Source: Paenibacillus roseus (GTDB lineage: Bacteria; Bacillota; Bacilli; Paenibacillales; Paenibacillaceae). Taken from it: a DNA stretch of 64,000 nt. Positions 1-11,294 of this stretch are shown piece after piece. Location: the NCBI RefSeq assembly GCF_016424485.1, contig NZ_JAELUP010000003.1, positions 114,748-178,747 of the forward strand. Reading direction: 5' to 3'. The position numbers were made by a program, and so were the translations under genes. The notes beneath the pieces are model-generated. The model was not told where the DNA came from. It did no database searches and worked only from the letters and a program-made list of their open reading frames with translations. Position 1 is the first letter of the stretch; each line of letters opens with the position of its first letter.

Positions 1-680
1 CGCGGCGGATCATTCAAGCAGCCGGACATGACAAGCTCTGCAAGCTGATCGAAACCCGCGGGCCGATCCGGCATCGTCAATGCCTCAGGCATAACCAATG
101 CACCGGTCGTGAATCGCTTGCAATTATGGAGTCCGATCAGCATTGCCCCATTGTGAGCCATCTGCATCGCCAGGTACGGTAAATAAGCAAAATTGTCTTG
201 CATTCCGGCATTTCTTAATTTCCCAACAAGCTCCATGATTTCCCCAACGAGAACCTCTTCAATAGCCAACTTGAATTCCATAGGGGAGACAGACTCAGCC
301 GTTTTCCTCAGACGAGGGAAGAACTGTTCAGGATCATACAAGCTGAGCACGTGAAAGTATGGACCATGGGTGAGCGGCCATTCGCCTTCAACAACAGCCG
401 CCTCATGAAGAAGTGTATCTGCTGTTCGTACATCGACTTCTGCTTTCCAGGAGCCCATTGACCATTCATAGGAGCACTCATCGGCTTTTTCATCCGTGTT
501 TCGCAATACGCAAAACATCTCGATGTCTGAAAAGGGCGCATCTGTGCCTCTCGCCATAGAGCCGTAGACCCCGATTGCAAGCACTTGCTCGCCATACGTC
601 CGGTGCAGCCGTTCAGAAATGATGTGGCAATTTGCTAATCTTTCATCATGAGTCAGTTGTGCGGGTTCATTTCGATTCAT
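1..680 (-). CDS. ANT(4')-like aminoglycoside nucleotidyltransferase, C-terminus beyond window edge
   Basis: The frame reads from ATG 680 to the window edge and gives about 226 residues without a stop; the known kanamycin nucleotidyltransferase is about 253 long. The protein shows the nucleotidyltransferase signature YGSMARGTDAPFSDIEMF (residues 39-56), with the acidic SDIE stretch that binds magnesium in ANT(4'). It also shows EWSMGSWKAEVD, WPLTHGPYF and a later GAMLIGLH, all placed as in ANT(4')-I. The family transfers AMP from ATP to the 4'-hydroxyl of aminoglycosides in the cytoplasm. ATG 680 is preferred over ATG 686 because GGGAG lies about 8 bases before it. Whether it confers resistance cannot be told. 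It could be a chromosomal homologue with another substrate. Confidence 0.8.
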   Translation of the reverse strand, partial: MNRNEPAQLTHDERLANCHIISERLHRTYGEQVLAIGVYGSMARGTDAPFSDIEMFCVLRNTDEKADECSYEWSMGSWKAEVDVRTADTLLHEAAVVEGEWPLTHGPYFHVLSLYDPEQFFPRLRKTAESVSPMEFKLAIEEVLVGEIMELVGKLRNAGMQDNFAYLPYLAMQMAHNGAMLIGLHNCKRFTTGALVMPEALTMPDRPAGFDQLAELVMSGCLNDPP

Positions 681-985
681 TTTCATCTCTCCCAATGTTA
701 TGATGAGTGTTCAGAGAATGAAAAGAAATGGTGGACCTCGTGATTAACGGGGAACTTTTATCTTGGGCATTTTGTTACACCCCCTTTGAGTATTGACTCC
801 TTACATTCCAAATTGTATTATGTTTCCATTTTGAAATCAATAAGAACAAGCAGCGTATCCGGAGTTCTTTTCTTCGAAATAATAGTTAACTTAATTTATA
901 TTATGTAAACTTAAAAAGAGGAATTCAACCTTTCTTAGTTGTCCTGTGCAGAGAGGAGGCATGAAGTTAAAAAAAGCATGAATCA
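681..985. other. intergenic stretch, no gene seen
   Basis: About 300 AT-rich bases between the nucleotidyltransferase start and the small ORF ending at 986. It should hold the nucleotidyltransferase promoter, but I could not pick out a convincing -35/-10 pair and see no RNA gene. Confidence 0.4.
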
Positions 986-1255
986 TTAGCGAGCGGCCTC
1001 AAATCCCATAGTCAGAGAATCCTCTTCCTCACGATTGATTACATAACGGGTATCGCGCCCCAATTGCATAGGATTACCTCCCAGCCAGCCTTTTACTGTT
1101 CCAAGAGATGTTGCTGAACCCGACTTATCGAACTTCCTCCAGTACTTCCAACAGAATGAATGCACGCCAAACTGTTCGTATTGCCCCAGCATGCCTTTTA
1201 AGACCATATCCAGTTGTTTATTATTCACGACGATAAAAATAACACAATTGTTCAT
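986..1255 (-). CDS. hypothetical protein, 89 aa
   Basis: The product is an 89-residue polar protein with a coherent composition: an N-terminal hydrophobic strand, then FGVHSFCWKYWRKF, then LGRDTRYVINREEEDSL. I do not recognise the family. It starts at ATG 1255 with only a weak GGAATT upstream, so the true start may differ or the gene may be a remnant of a longer one. Nothing in the sequence ties it to the transporter upstream at 1370-2338. Confidence 0.4.
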   Translation of the reverse strand: MNNCVIFIVVNNKQLDMVLKGMLGQYEQFGVHSFCWKYWRKFDKSGSATSLGTVKGWLGGNPMQLGRDTRYVINREEEDSLTMGFEAAR

Positions 1256-1369
1256 GAATTCCGTTATGTGGAAATTGCACTCGAGATATGAGAGGACATT
1301 AATTTAGAAATGTTTGCATTTTTTGATTGAAACCGGCATTTTAGGCTTCCAAAAAAAGGAGGGGGTCCG

Positions 1370-2338
1370 TCATTCTTTTAGAATTGCATTTGGAATGATT
1401 CGAATGTATATGAGCTCTCCGGTCAGTTCCACAATAGTCTGCGTCACGATAATCGCCGCAACAAGCGTGCTCCAATCATCCGGCAGTGACAGTGCAAATG
1501 GCAGTACAACCAATGAATTGCGTGTCCCGCCGCTGAATATAACTGCTCGTCCGGATTTCACGTCCAGGCGAAACCATTTTGCAATCAGACGCCCGATGAA
1601 CGGCATGATCGCCATAAAAGCGATATAGACCGGAATTACCTTGATGATGAGCCCCATATACTCAGACAATTTGCTGATCTGTGATGACACGATGACGAAC
1701 AGCGTCAGCGCCATGAATGGGACCGGAATCCATGCGGAGAAATCGAGCAGCGTTTGCCCCTGGGGAGATGTCCTTGAAATTAGCTGAATAGCCAATGCAA
1801 TCAGAAGCGGCAATACGATAATAATCAAAAATGCCTCAATAAACGGCCCCGGATTGACGATTTCCGCAGCGCTTTTTCCCATGAACAACCATAAATATAC
1901 CGGCAGCAAAATCATTTGCGTAATGAAGAGCACGGGAGTCGACAGCAGCATGAGCTTTTCATTGCCGCGCCCCAGATAAGTAAATACAATGACATAGTCG
2001 ATGCATGGTGCCAGCAGCACCAGATAGACACCCAGCAGGACAGGGGGATGATTCGGCAACAGCTGTGACAACCCCCATACAACAGCCGGAACTGCAGCAT
2101 AGTTAACCGTCAAGATTGCCCAGATGAAGCGCAAGTTTCCGAACGATTCTTTAATCGCTATAAATGGGATTTGCGTGAACATCCCGTACATCAAAATGCC
2201 GATTATGGATGAAATGAGTATACTGTTGTCCAATTTGGCCATCCAGTTCGGCGCCAGCAGCCCGAGCGCTGCGGCAATCATTAAAACAATCGCGTACAAT
2301 CCAGCTTGGCAGTGCTCAAGCTTCTCTCTGGTAAACAT
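1370..2338 (-). CDS. ACR3/bile acid:sodium symporter superfamily transporter, arsenite-efflux type
   Basis: The 322-residue protein has about ten predicted membrane helices. Features typical of the BASS/ACR3 fold are the early GILMYGMFTQIPF helix, the broken helix APCIDYVIVFTYLGRGN (equivalent to the ACR3 region APCTAMVFVW) and the late SGGTRNSLVVLPFALSLP. Family members export arsenite or import organic anions; the conserved Cys in APCIDY fits the arsenical group, but no arsR or arsC lies next to it. The start is ATG 2338 with AGAGAGG 12 bases upstream. A longer in-frame reading exists but lacks a ribosome site. Confidence 0.75.
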   Translation of the reverse strand: MFTREKLEHCQAGLYAIVLMIAAALGLLAPNWMAKLDNSILISSIIGILMYGMFTQIPFIAIKESFGNLRFIWAILTVNYAAVPAVVWGLSQLLPNHPPVLLGVYLVLLAPCIDYVIVFTYLGRGNEKLMLLSTPVLFITQMILLPVYLWLFMGKSAAEIVNPGPFIEAFLIIIVLPLLIALAIQLISRTSPQGQTLLDFSAWIPVPFMALTLFVIVSSQISKLSEYMGLIIKVIPVYIAFMAIMPFIGRLIAKWFRLDVKSGRAVIFSGGTRNSLVVLPFALSLPDDWSTLVAAIIVTQTIVELTGELIYIRIIPNAILKE

Positions 2339-4400
<2,062 letters not shown>

Positions 4401-4533
4401 TAAGTATTTCATTTGCTCCGCACGCCTCCATCTGCATATGTTTTCTTCCGCACGAATACATTATTATACCTGCTTTAACGAATGAACAGGATATCTAGCG
4501 AGGACAGATGACAGCAGATTGGGGGCTGAACAG

Positions 4534-5544
4534 GTGAATTTGGCAGGAAACAAAGCTTTGGTAACCGGCGCGGACGGATTCATCGGCTCGCATCTGGTCG
4601 AAGAGCTGGTCCGGTCCGGCTGCGAGGTAAAAGCTTTTGTCTATTACAATGCGTTTGGCTCCACAGGGTGGGTTGCGCATTTTCCAGAAGAGATCAAGTC
4701 CCAGGTGGAAGTTATACAGGGTGACATTAGAGACGCGGGAGCCGTCAAACAGGCAATGCGCGGCTGCAAGCTGGTCTTCCATCTCGCTGCGCTAGTCGGT
4801 ATTCCGTACTCCTATCTGGCCCCTGAGAGCTATATCGATACGAATGTAAAAGGAACGCTCCATATTCTCCAGGCTGCAAGGGAGCTTGGAAATGTCAAAC
4901 TCGTTCATACCTCCACTAGTGAAGTGTATGGAACTGCAAGATTCGTTCCGATTTCGGAGGAACACCCGATATTGGGGCAGTCTCCGTATGCAGCTTCGAA
5001 AATTGGGGCGGATCAGTTGGCGCTTTCGTTCTACCATGCCTATGATTTGCCGGTTGCGGTCATTCGCCCTTTCAATACGTATGGACCGCGCCAGTCACTT
5101 CGGGCAGTCATACCTACGATTATCTCGCAAATTGCTAGCGGAGCAAGACGTATCCGTCTCGGGTCGCTGCATCCGACGAGAGACTTTACATTTGTGAAGG
5201 ACACGGTTCGCGGGTTTGCGGCTGTGGCAGCCTCTCCGCGGTCGGTTGGCCAAGTTATTCAAGTTGGCAGCGGCTATGAGCAGACAATCGAACAGACAGC
5301 TCGGCTTATTGCAGAGGTGATGGACGCCCAAATCGAGATTGAGGCCGATCAGGCCCGGATTCGTCCGGCCAACAGCGAGGTTGAGCGGCTCTGGGCGGAC
5401 ATCTCCAAGGCCAAAAAGCTGCTGGACTGGCAGCCGGAGTATACGGGGGAGGAAGGGTTGAAAAGAGGGCTGAGCGAGACGGTGCAGTGGTTTACTGCTG
5501 AACGTTCAGTTCGGTATCCCAACCCGCAAGCGTATACGATATGA
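4534..5544 (+). CDS. legB: NAD-dependent 4,6-dehydratase LegB-like
   Basis: The 336-residue extended-SDR protein has the nucleotide-binding GADGFIGSH at the N-terminus, the catalytic S-T-S-E-V-Y-G region and YAASK (the YxxxK pair), then FNTYGPRQS. This is the pattern of NDP-sugar 4,6-dehydratases that feed legionaminic or bacillosamine synthesis (NDP-GlcNAc to the 4-keto-6-deoxy sugar). GTG 4534 is favoured because GGGGGC lies about 8 bases before it; an in-frame TTG at 4519 has no ribosome site. The gene starts the five-gene leg operon and overlaps legC by ATGA. The choice between UDP- and GDP-sugar cannot be made from the protein alone, but ptmE nearby favours GDP. Confidence 0.85.
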   Translation: MNLAGNKALVTGADGFIGSHLVEELVRSGCEVKAFVYYNAFGSTGWVAHFPEEIKSQVEVIQGDIRDAGAVKQAMRGCKLVFHLAALVGIPYSYLAPESYIDTNVKGTLHILQAARELGNVKLVHTSTSEVYGTARFVPISEEHPILGQSPYAASKIGADQLALSFYHAYDLPVAVIRPFNTYGPRQSLRAVIPTIISQIASGARRIRLGSLHPTRDFTFVKDTVRGFAAVAASPRSVGQVIQVGSGYEQTIEQTARLIAEVMDAQIEIEADQARIRPANSEVERLWADISKAKKLLDWQPEYTGEEGLKRGLSETVQWFTAERSVRYPNPQAYTI

Positions 5545-6731
5545 CGAGCCACCCCTTTGTTCAGGACGTACTGGAACGCTTGCGCAAAGTATTGCCCTCA
5601 GGCGATCAAGCCCATCCATTGCACGCCCCGCATTTTGCAGGGAATGAATGGCGATATGTAAAGGAATGCCTCGATACCGGCTGGGTATCCTCAGTCGGCG
5701 CATTCGTGAATCGTCTGGAACAAGATTTGGCTGCTTATACAGGAATCAAGCATGCCATTGCGGTTGTCAATGGCTCGGCTGCGCTCCATATTTCGCTGAC
5801 ACTAAGCGGGGTTGAAGCGGGGGACGAGGTGCTGATTCCCGCCTTGACTTTTGTAGCGACCGCTAATGCAGTTTCCTATTGCGGGGCAATCCCGCATCTG
5901 GTTGACAGTTCGGAAACTACACTTGGCCTCGATCCTGAAAAGCTGGACCACTATTTAAGGAAGAAGGCTGTACTTAAAGACCGTTCCTGCTATAACGCGA
6001 GGACTGGCAGGCGAATCAGAGCGGTTGTGCCTATGCACACCCTGGGTCACCCGGTTGACCTTGAACCGCTGGCGGAAATTTGCGCGCATTACAAGCTGAA
6101 AATGGTCGAGGATGCCGCGGAATCCTTAGGTTCATTTTATAAGGGACGACATACCGGGAGTTGGGGCGAAATAGCGGCGATCAGCCTGAATGGGAATAAA
6201 ATTATTACAGCCGGAGGCGGGGGTGCGCTCCTGACCAATGATGAAAAGCTGGCTCGAAAAGCGAAGCATCTTACGACGACGGCCAAGCTGCCGCACCGCT
6301 GGAACTTTGTTCATGACCAGACAGGTTTTAATTATCGGCTCCCTAATCTGAATGCGGCACTGGCAGTCGCGCAGTTGGAACGGCTCCCGGTTATGCTGGC
6401 TAGCAAGCGAAGTCTTGCTTCGGCCTATGAAGAAGCGTTCCGGCAGGCGGAAGGCATTCGTTTTTTTCAGGAACCTTCCTTTGCGGTCAGCAATTACTGG
6501 CTCAATGCGCTGTTGCTTGATGAATCTCACGCTGCCCATCTGGAGGGAGTGCTGGAGCAGACCAATCAGGCGGGCATAATGACGCGTCCGTTATGGACGC
6601 CCCTGCACCAGCTTCCCATGCTAAAGCGCAGTCCGCGAATGGATTTGTCCACGGCAGAGAGCTTGGCGCGACGAGTCATCAATCTTCCGAGCAGCGCGTT
6701 CTTGCAAGAGGCAGACGGGAGGGGGGCATGA
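5541..6731 (+). CDS. legC: PLP-dependent sugar aminotransferase LegC-like
   Basis: The 396-residue DegT/DnrJ/EryC1-family protein shows GWVSSVGAFV, the GSAALHISL cofactor-binding loop, the VEDAAESLGS motif and the PLP lysine in SLNGNKIITAGGGG. It should aminate C4 of the LegB product with glutamate as donor. Its ATG overlaps the legB stop (ATGA at 5541-5544) and its stop overlaps legG, so translation is coupled. The length matches the LegC/PglE group. Confidence 0.87.
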   Translation: MTSHPFVQDVLERLRKVLPSGDQAHPLHAPHFAGNEWRYVKECLDTGWVSSVGAFVNRLEQDLAAYTGIKHAIAVVNGSAALHISLTLSGVEAGDEVLIPALTFVATANAVSYCGAIPHLVDSSETTLGLDPEKLDHYLRKKAVLKDRSCYNARTGRRIRAVVPMHTLGHPVDLEPLAEICAHYKLKMVEDAAESLGSFYKGRHTGSWGEIAAISLNGNKIITAGGGGALLTNDEKLARKAKHLTTTAKLPHRWNFVHDQTGFNYRLPNLNAALAVAQLERLPVMLASKRSLASAYEEAFRQAEGIRFFQEPSFAVSNYWLNALLLDESHAAHLEGVLEQTNQAGIMTRPLWTPLHQLPMLKRSPRMDLSTAESLARRVINLPSSAFLQEADGRGA

Positions 6732-7942
6732 GTCGCAAAATAACCGATACTACTCAGGCGGTTCATGGCGCCGTCTCCAACCCCAGACATAAAATTGCTG
6801 TCGTCACAGGCAGCCGTGCGGAGTACGACCTTCTCTACAGTGTAATGAAGCAAATTGAAGCGGCTCCTCAGTTGGAGTTGCAGCTTATTGTGACAGGCAT
6901 GCATTTGGCCCCGGAGTTCGGTATGACGGTCCGGGCTATTGAGGCGGACGGATTCCCGATTCATGACCAGGTGGAAATGCTGCTGTCCAGCGATACGGCG
7001 GCAGGAGCGGCGAAATCGGTCGGTCTTGGCATGATTGGATTCGCTGATGCGTACCGGCGGCTACAGCCGGATTGGGTGGTCGTGCTTGGGGATCGCTATG
7101 AAATATGGGCTGCAGCCGCAGCGGCATTCATGGCGAGAATTCCCATTGCACACATCGGGGGAGGGGATGTGACGGAAGGAGCGCTGGACGAAGCGATTCG
7201 GCATGGCATCACGAAGATGTCCCAGCTTCATTTTGTGACGAATAAACGCTCCGCACAGCGGGTCAGGCAGCTTGGCGAAGACCCTCATATGATACTGAAC
7301 GTCGGGCATCCCGGAATAGACCGGATCAAGCAGCTTCCGCTGCTCTCCAGGGAGGAGCTGGAGCATGAGCTTAATTTCACCTTTCGTTCCCGCAATGTGT
7401 TGGTGACGTATCACTCGGTAACGCTGGGTAGTTCTGATGCGGAAGCGGAGCTGGAGGAACTGATGAAGGCGCTGGCAGCGCTTGGCGAGGATACGGGTAT
7501 TGTATTTACGAAGCCGAACGCTGACCCTGGTGGACGGCTTTATGCTGAACGGATTGACAGATACACAGCGGCGCACGCCAATGCGGCGGCCTATACCTCC
7601 TTGGGGCAGCTTCGTTATTTCAGTACCGCGCGCATAGTGGATGCGGTGATCGGCAATTCTTCCAGCGGCATATGCGAGATTCCCTCCCTGGGCAAGCCTA
7701 GCGTTGATATCGGCTTCCGGCAAAAGGGACGACTTCGGGGTGCTTCCGTATTGCATTGCGAGCCTGAGTCTGGAGCCATTCAGGCGGCCATTCATCAGGC
7801 TTGCCGGATGGACTGTACAGGCGTGGAGAACCCGTACGGTACAGGAAACAGCGGTTTGCGCATCGTAGCGGAGCTGATCCGTCAGGTCGGTCGCGGTCGC
7901 GCCGGCTTGAAGCTTTTTTATGATGCGCAAGGGGAGGGATAG
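6728..7942 (+). CDS. legG: hydrolysing NDP-sugar 2-epimerase LegG/NeuC-like
   Basis: The 404-residue protein carries the NeuC/LegG signatures VTGSRAEYDLL near the N-terminus, VLGDRYE, HIGGGD and GNSSSGICE. These enzymes epimerise C2 and release the nucleotide to give free 2,4-diacetamido-2,4,6-trideoxymannose. ATG 6728 overlaps the legC stop (ATGA) and is preceded by a G-rich GGGAGGGGGG. A longer upstream reading lies inside legC and is a shadow. The first 20 residues are a less conserved extension. Confidence 0.87.
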   Translation: MSRKITDTTQAVHGAVSNPRHKIAVVTGSRAEYDLLYSVMKQIEAAPQLELQLIVTGMHLAPEFGMTVRAIEADGFPIHDQVEMLLSSDTAAGAAKSVGLGMIGFADAYRRLQPDWVVVLGDRYEIWAAAAAAFMARIPIAHIGGGDVTEGALDEAIRHGITKMSQLHFVTNKRSAQRVRQLGEDPHMILNVGHPGIDRIKQLPLLSREELEHELNFTFRSRNVLVTYHSVTLGSSDAEAELEELMKALAALGEDTGIVFTKPNADPGGRLYAERIDRYTAAHANAAAYTSLGQLRYFSTARIVDAVIGNSSSGICEIPSLGKPSVDIGFRQKGRLRGASVLHCEPESGAIQAAIHQACRMDCTGVENPYGTGNSGLRIVAELIRQVGRGRAGLKLFYDAQGEG

Positions 7943-7944
7943 GC

Positions 7945-9027
7945 GTGAAAAAGGGACGCGTCACCATTATTGCGGAAATCGGGGTCAATCATAATGGTTC
8001 CCTCCAGCTTGCCAAGCAGCTTGTTGAAGTCGCGGCGGATGCCGGGGCGGATGCTGTGAAGTTGCAGACCTTCCGGGCGGACCGGCTCGTAAGCCGGCAG
8101 GCAGCAAAGGCGGAGTACCAGCGGCAAACAACGGATGCCGGGGAAACGCAGTATGACATGCTCCGCAGGCTTGAGCTTTCGGTCATTGATCATGAGGCGC
8201 TGTTACGGCAATGCAGGGAGCTGAACATTGAATTGCTGTCTACGCCATTTGATCTGGAGAGCGCGGATATGCTGACTCGGCATCTTGGGCTGGGAGCAAT
8301 CAAGGTTTCCTCCGGTGATGCGACTAACGCCCCGCTGCTCGTTCAACTCGGCCGCAGTGGCAAGCCGGTACTTTTATCTACCGGCATGTGTACACTCGCT
8401 GATGTCGAAGAGGCGCTATCTGCACTGGCCTTCGGATATACCCGGCCAATAGCGTCCAGACCGTCGCGCGAAACGTTCCGCCATGCGTATCTGTCCGCAG
8501 TAGGCCGGCAGGCATTAGCGGAACGAGTGACACTTCTTCACGCGACAACAGAGTACCCTGCCCCGTACGACAGCATCAACTTGCAAGCCATGGATACACT
8601 GTCGGCCGCATTCGGGTTGCCTGTCGGGCTGTCGGATCATACAGAGGGCATAGCTGTTGCCATTGCAGCCGCAGCGCGGGGAGCCGCTGTCATTGAGAAG
8701 CATCTGACACTGGATTGCGGGATGGAAGGACCGGACCATCAGGCGTCGCTTGCTCCTGCCGCGTTCCGCGAGCTTGTCCGGTCTGTCCGTCAGGTCGAAG
8801 CATCTCTCGGTTCATCGCTGAAAATCCCGGCGCCCCAGGAGAGCGAGAACGCCAAGCTGGTGCGGAGAAGCCTGATTGCAGCCCAAGATATCGATGAAGG
8901 CGAAGTGCTGACGGAAGACCATCTTGCGGTCAAGCGGCCCGGGGGAGGGTTGTCCCCATTTGCTTACTGGGAGCTGCTGGGTACGCGGTCCAAACGCGCC
9001 TACAGGAAGGATGAGCTGCTGGAATGA
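7945..9027 (+). CDS. legI: N,N'-diacetyllegionaminate synthase LegI (NeuB family)
   Basis: The 360-residue protein has an N-terminal TIM barrel (AEIGVNHNGSLQLAKQL, KLQTF, STPFDLES, KVSSGD, STGM, EYPAPYDSINL, GLSDHTEG) and a C-terminal antifreeze-type SAF domain (from about residue 290, with VKRPGGGLSP). This is the standard NeuB layout. The reaction condenses the trideoxy-mannose derivative with phosphoenolpyruvate. The start is GTG 7945 after GGGGAGGGAT. A 30-residue segment around FGYTRPIASRPSRETF is an insertion compared with the short members I know. The stop overlaps legH by ATGA. Confidence 0.9.
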   Translation: MKKGRVTIIAEIGVNHNGSLQLAKQLVEVAADAGADAVKLQTFRADRLVSRQAAKAEYQRQTTDAGETQYDMLRRLELSVIDHEALLRQCRELNIELLSTPFDLESADMLTRHLGLGAIKVSSGDATNAPLLVQLGRSGKPVLLSTGMCTLADVEEALSALAFGYTRPIASRPSRETFRHAYLSAVGRQALAERVTLLHATTEYPAPYDSINLQAMDTLSAAFGLPVGLSDHTEGIAVAIAAAARGAAVIEKHLTLDCGMEGPDHQASLAPAAFRELVRSVRQVEASLGSSLKIPAPQESENAKLVRRSLIAAQDIDEGEVLTEDHLAVKRPGGGLSPFAYWELLGTRSKRAYRKDELLE

Positions 9028-9656
9028 AACTGGCGATACTGGGCGCATCCGGGCTGGCCGCAGAAACGGCCGATCTGGCCTGGGAGGTGGGGTACAGGGA
9101 GCTTGTGTTCATCGATAAGGAGCCGGTCCTGGGAATTCGGCAGCATTATGGATTCAACGTTGTTGGGGAGGAGCGGGTTCATACGCTCCATGCAGGGGGC
9201 TTTGCCTTCGTTATTGCAATCGGAGACTCTGACCTGCGTTGCCAGTTGTTCCAACGGTTTCCCCAGCTCAACTATGTCAACCTGATTCATCCATCGGCGA
9301 CGCTCGCCGTCAGGCAGGAGCCGGATTTGCTGCGACGGCAAGGAAATCTTGTATTTGCCGGTTGCCGTATCACGACAGGGATTCAAAATGGCAACTTCGG
9401 ATTGTATAACCTGAACTGTACAGTTGCCCATGATTGCATAGTTGAAGATTTTGTCACGATTGGTCCGGGAGCGAATATTTCAGGCAATGTCCATCTGATG
9501 GAAAGGTGCAGCATCGGCACAGGAGCCGTTATCCTGCAAGGGCGGTCGACCTCCGACAAGCTTGTCATCGGCAGTCGTGCCATAATTGGGGCAGGAGCGG
9601 TTGTAACGCGCCATGTGGGGGCCGGTCTAACCGTCAAAGGCGTGCCCGCGCGCTAA
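9024..9656 (+). CDS. legH: sugar N-acetyltransferase LegH (NeuD/PglD type)
   Basis: The 210-residue protein has an N-terminal Rossmann-like part (MKLAILGASGLAAETADL) and a C-terminal left-handed beta-helix of hexapeptide repeats. The catalytic-type His lies in NCTVAHDCIVED and the protein ends GLTVKGVPAR. It should acetylate the 4-amino group of the LegC product with acetyl-CoA, giving the diacetamido sugar. It is the last gene of the plus-strand operon and is coupled to legI by a 4-base overlap. Confidence 0.85.
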   Translation: MKLAILGASGLAAETADLAWEVGYRELVFIDKEPVLGIRQHYGFNVVGEERVHTLHAGGFAFVIAIGDSDLRCQLFQRFPQLNYVNLIHPSATLAVRQEPDLLRRQGNLVFAGCRITTGIQNGNFGLYNLNCTVAHDCIVEDFVTIGPGANISGNVHLMERCSIGTGAVILQGRSTSDKLVIGSRAIIGAGAVVTRHVGAGLTVKGVPAR

Positions 9657-9670
9657 TTATGGCTAACGGT

Positions 9671-9736
9671 AGCAAGGAGATAGATTGTCGATCAGACGAA
9701 AGAGAAGACAGCGGGAGCCTCAACAAGCTCCTTGCT
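9671..9736. terminator. possible convergent terminator, long inverted repeat
   Basis: AGCAAGGAG (9671-9679) is complementary to CTCCTTGCT (9728-9736), and a shorter GGAGC/GCTCC pair lies inside. It sits between the two converging leg/ptm operons. There is no clear T-run, so its terminator role is uncertain. Confidence 0.35.
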
Positions 9737-10593
9737 TACCAGGCGTGCAGGCCGCCATCCACATACAGGTTATGCCCGGTCACATAGCTGGAGGCGTCGG
9801 AGGCCAAATAAATGGCTGCTCCCGCCAGCTCATCCGGCTGCCCCATCCGGCCAAGCGGCACACGGGCGCTGTACCGCTCCACAAACTGGCTGTTCTGGCC
9901 GCTCTCAACACCGCCGGGGGTAAGCGTGTTGACCCGAATGCCGAATGGGGCCCAGCGGGCTGCTAAATGGTTGGTCAGCCCAACGACCGCCGCCTTGGAA
10001 GCAGAATAGACTGCCGGAGTATTGATCGCGGTTCCGAGATAACGGGAGCCTTCATAAATACGTTCATCCGGCCCGAGAAGTCCATAAATGGAGGACATTT
10101 GAATCATCGACCCGCCGCGATTTTGCTTCAGCATCCGGTTCCCGACTGCCTGCGCCGCTAGAAACATGCCGTCCACATTGACGGACATCACCTTCTTCCA
10201 CTGTGCTAGCGAGTAGGTCTCGAATGGGGAAAAAAACTGTTCCAGATCGTCCGACTTGGAGGCCGCATTATTAAGCAAAATATCGATTCCGCCGAGTTCT
10301 TCTGCGACCTTGTCCGTCATGCGAGCCACGGAGTCGGGGTCAGACACGTCACAGCCGACTCCGATACAGACAGGACCGTAATTTTGCTCCAGCTCCCGCG
10401 CAAAGCCGTCCGCTTCATCCTCATCCAAATCTGCAATTGCAACCTGAGCGCCATGCGCGGCCAATGCTGCGCCAAATCTCCGACCCAGAATACCAAGGCC
10501 GCCTGTCACAATGGCTGTTTTCCCGCTCAGGTCAAACAGCTTCGAGAAGCTGTCCTGACCAAGCTCATTATTATATTCACCATGTCTCGTCAT
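9736..10593 (-). CDS. ptmA: short-chain dehydrogenase PtmA-like
   Basis: The 285-residue SDR protein has the cofactor loop TGGLGILG, NNAAS, a catalytic Ser in QMSSIYG, the YSASK motif and a C-terminal GHNLYVDGG. The gene order LegF-PtmA and the pathway context match Campylobacter ptmA, which is proposed to help supply the glucosamine precursor for GDP-GlcNAc in legionaminic acid synthesis. It is the last gene of the minus-strand operon. Its start overlaps the legF stop (ATGA). The exact substrate is not evident from sequence. Confidence 0.75.
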   Translation of the reverse strand: MTRHGEYNNELGQDSFSKLFDLSGKTAIVTGGLGILGRRFGAALAAHGAQVAIADLDEDEADGFARELEQNYGPVCIGVGCDVSDPDSVARMTDKVAEELGGIDILLNNAASKSDDLEQFFSPFETYSLAQWKKVMSVNVDGMFLAAQAVGNRMLKQNRGGSMIQMSSIYGLLGPDERIYEGSRYLGTAINTPAVYSASKAAVVGLTNHLAARWAPFGIRVNTLTPGGVESGQNSQFVERYSARVPLGRMGQPDELAGAAIYLASDASSYVTGHNLYVDGGLHAW

Positions 10594-11294
10594 GAATCCG
10601 CCCCCCTGCGCCTCATAAGCTCCTCTACAAGCAGAAAATCAAGCTCCGAATCAATGTCCGCCGAATTCGCCGCATCCATCACATACAGGAGCGTCCGCTT
10701 GGTAAAGAGCGGATAATCCGCCCGCAGCCATACCCGGCGCCAGACATAGACGGATGCATTCATATCATAGGTTCGGGGAGCATCCTGACGTCGCACTATA
10801 GGGGTCTCCGCAGTTTTGACCAGCTTGACGCTCCCGTCCGGCTGATGCTCGACGATGTTGAAATAGGGAGAACGACGGGAAGAATGGCCAGTAATGACAT
10901 TGCACGCCTCTGAAGTTTCCAGCAGATGAACCGCCCCGGCAATATCCGCTATGGTCCGCAGGGGAGAGGTCGCATCCAGGTCGGTGACCGTATCATACTT
11001 GATGCCCGTCAGCCGTTCAGCTTCCTCGGCGCAGTGGGCGATGGCGGGAATTTTCGCCGCTTCATCACCTGCCAGATCGGGGGGCCTTGTGATCAACAAA
11101 TTCGCGCCGTACTTCAAAGCCGTTTGCAAAATTTCCTCCGAATCACTGCTTACCGCTATGGTATCGAACAAGCCGGACGTTTGCGCTTGCAGCAAGCTAT
11201 GGGCCAGAAGCGGCTTGCCAAGCAGAGGGCGAATGTTTTTCCCCGGAACTCCCTTGGAGCCGCCCCGCGCGCATAGGGTACATAATCGTTTCAT
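10590..11294 (-). CDS. legF: CMP-legionaminic acid synthetase LegF (acylneuraminate cytidylyltransferase family)
   Basis: The 234-residue protein shows CARGGSKGVPGKNIRPLLGK (CTP-binding signature), VSSDSEEIL, TDLDATSPLR and NASVYVWRR, the motif order of CMP-nonulosonate synthetases (NeuA, PseF, LegF). It activates the sugar made by LegI as its CMP derivative for the transferase. ATG 11294 overlaps the ptmF stop (ATGA at 11291-11294), which decides the start over a GTG at 11306. The short length without an esterase domain suits LegF. Confidence 0.88.
   Translation of the reverse strand: MKRLCTLCARGGSKGVPGKNIRPLLGKPLLAHSLLQAQTSGLFDTIAVSSDSEEILQTALKYGANLLITRPPDLAGDEAAKIPAIAHCAEEAERLTGIKYDTVTDLDATSPLRTIADIAGAVHLLETSEACNVITGHSSRRSPYFNIVEHQPDGSVKLVKTAETPIVRRQDAPRTYDMNASVYVWRRVWLRADYPLFTKRTLLYVMDAANSADIDSELDFLLVEELMRRRGADS

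Noticed and set aside
7061..7930. Long minus-strand ORF within legG
   Set aside because: Antisense shadow of a gene with clear NeuC/LegG motifs, with an unlikely composition and no ribosome site.
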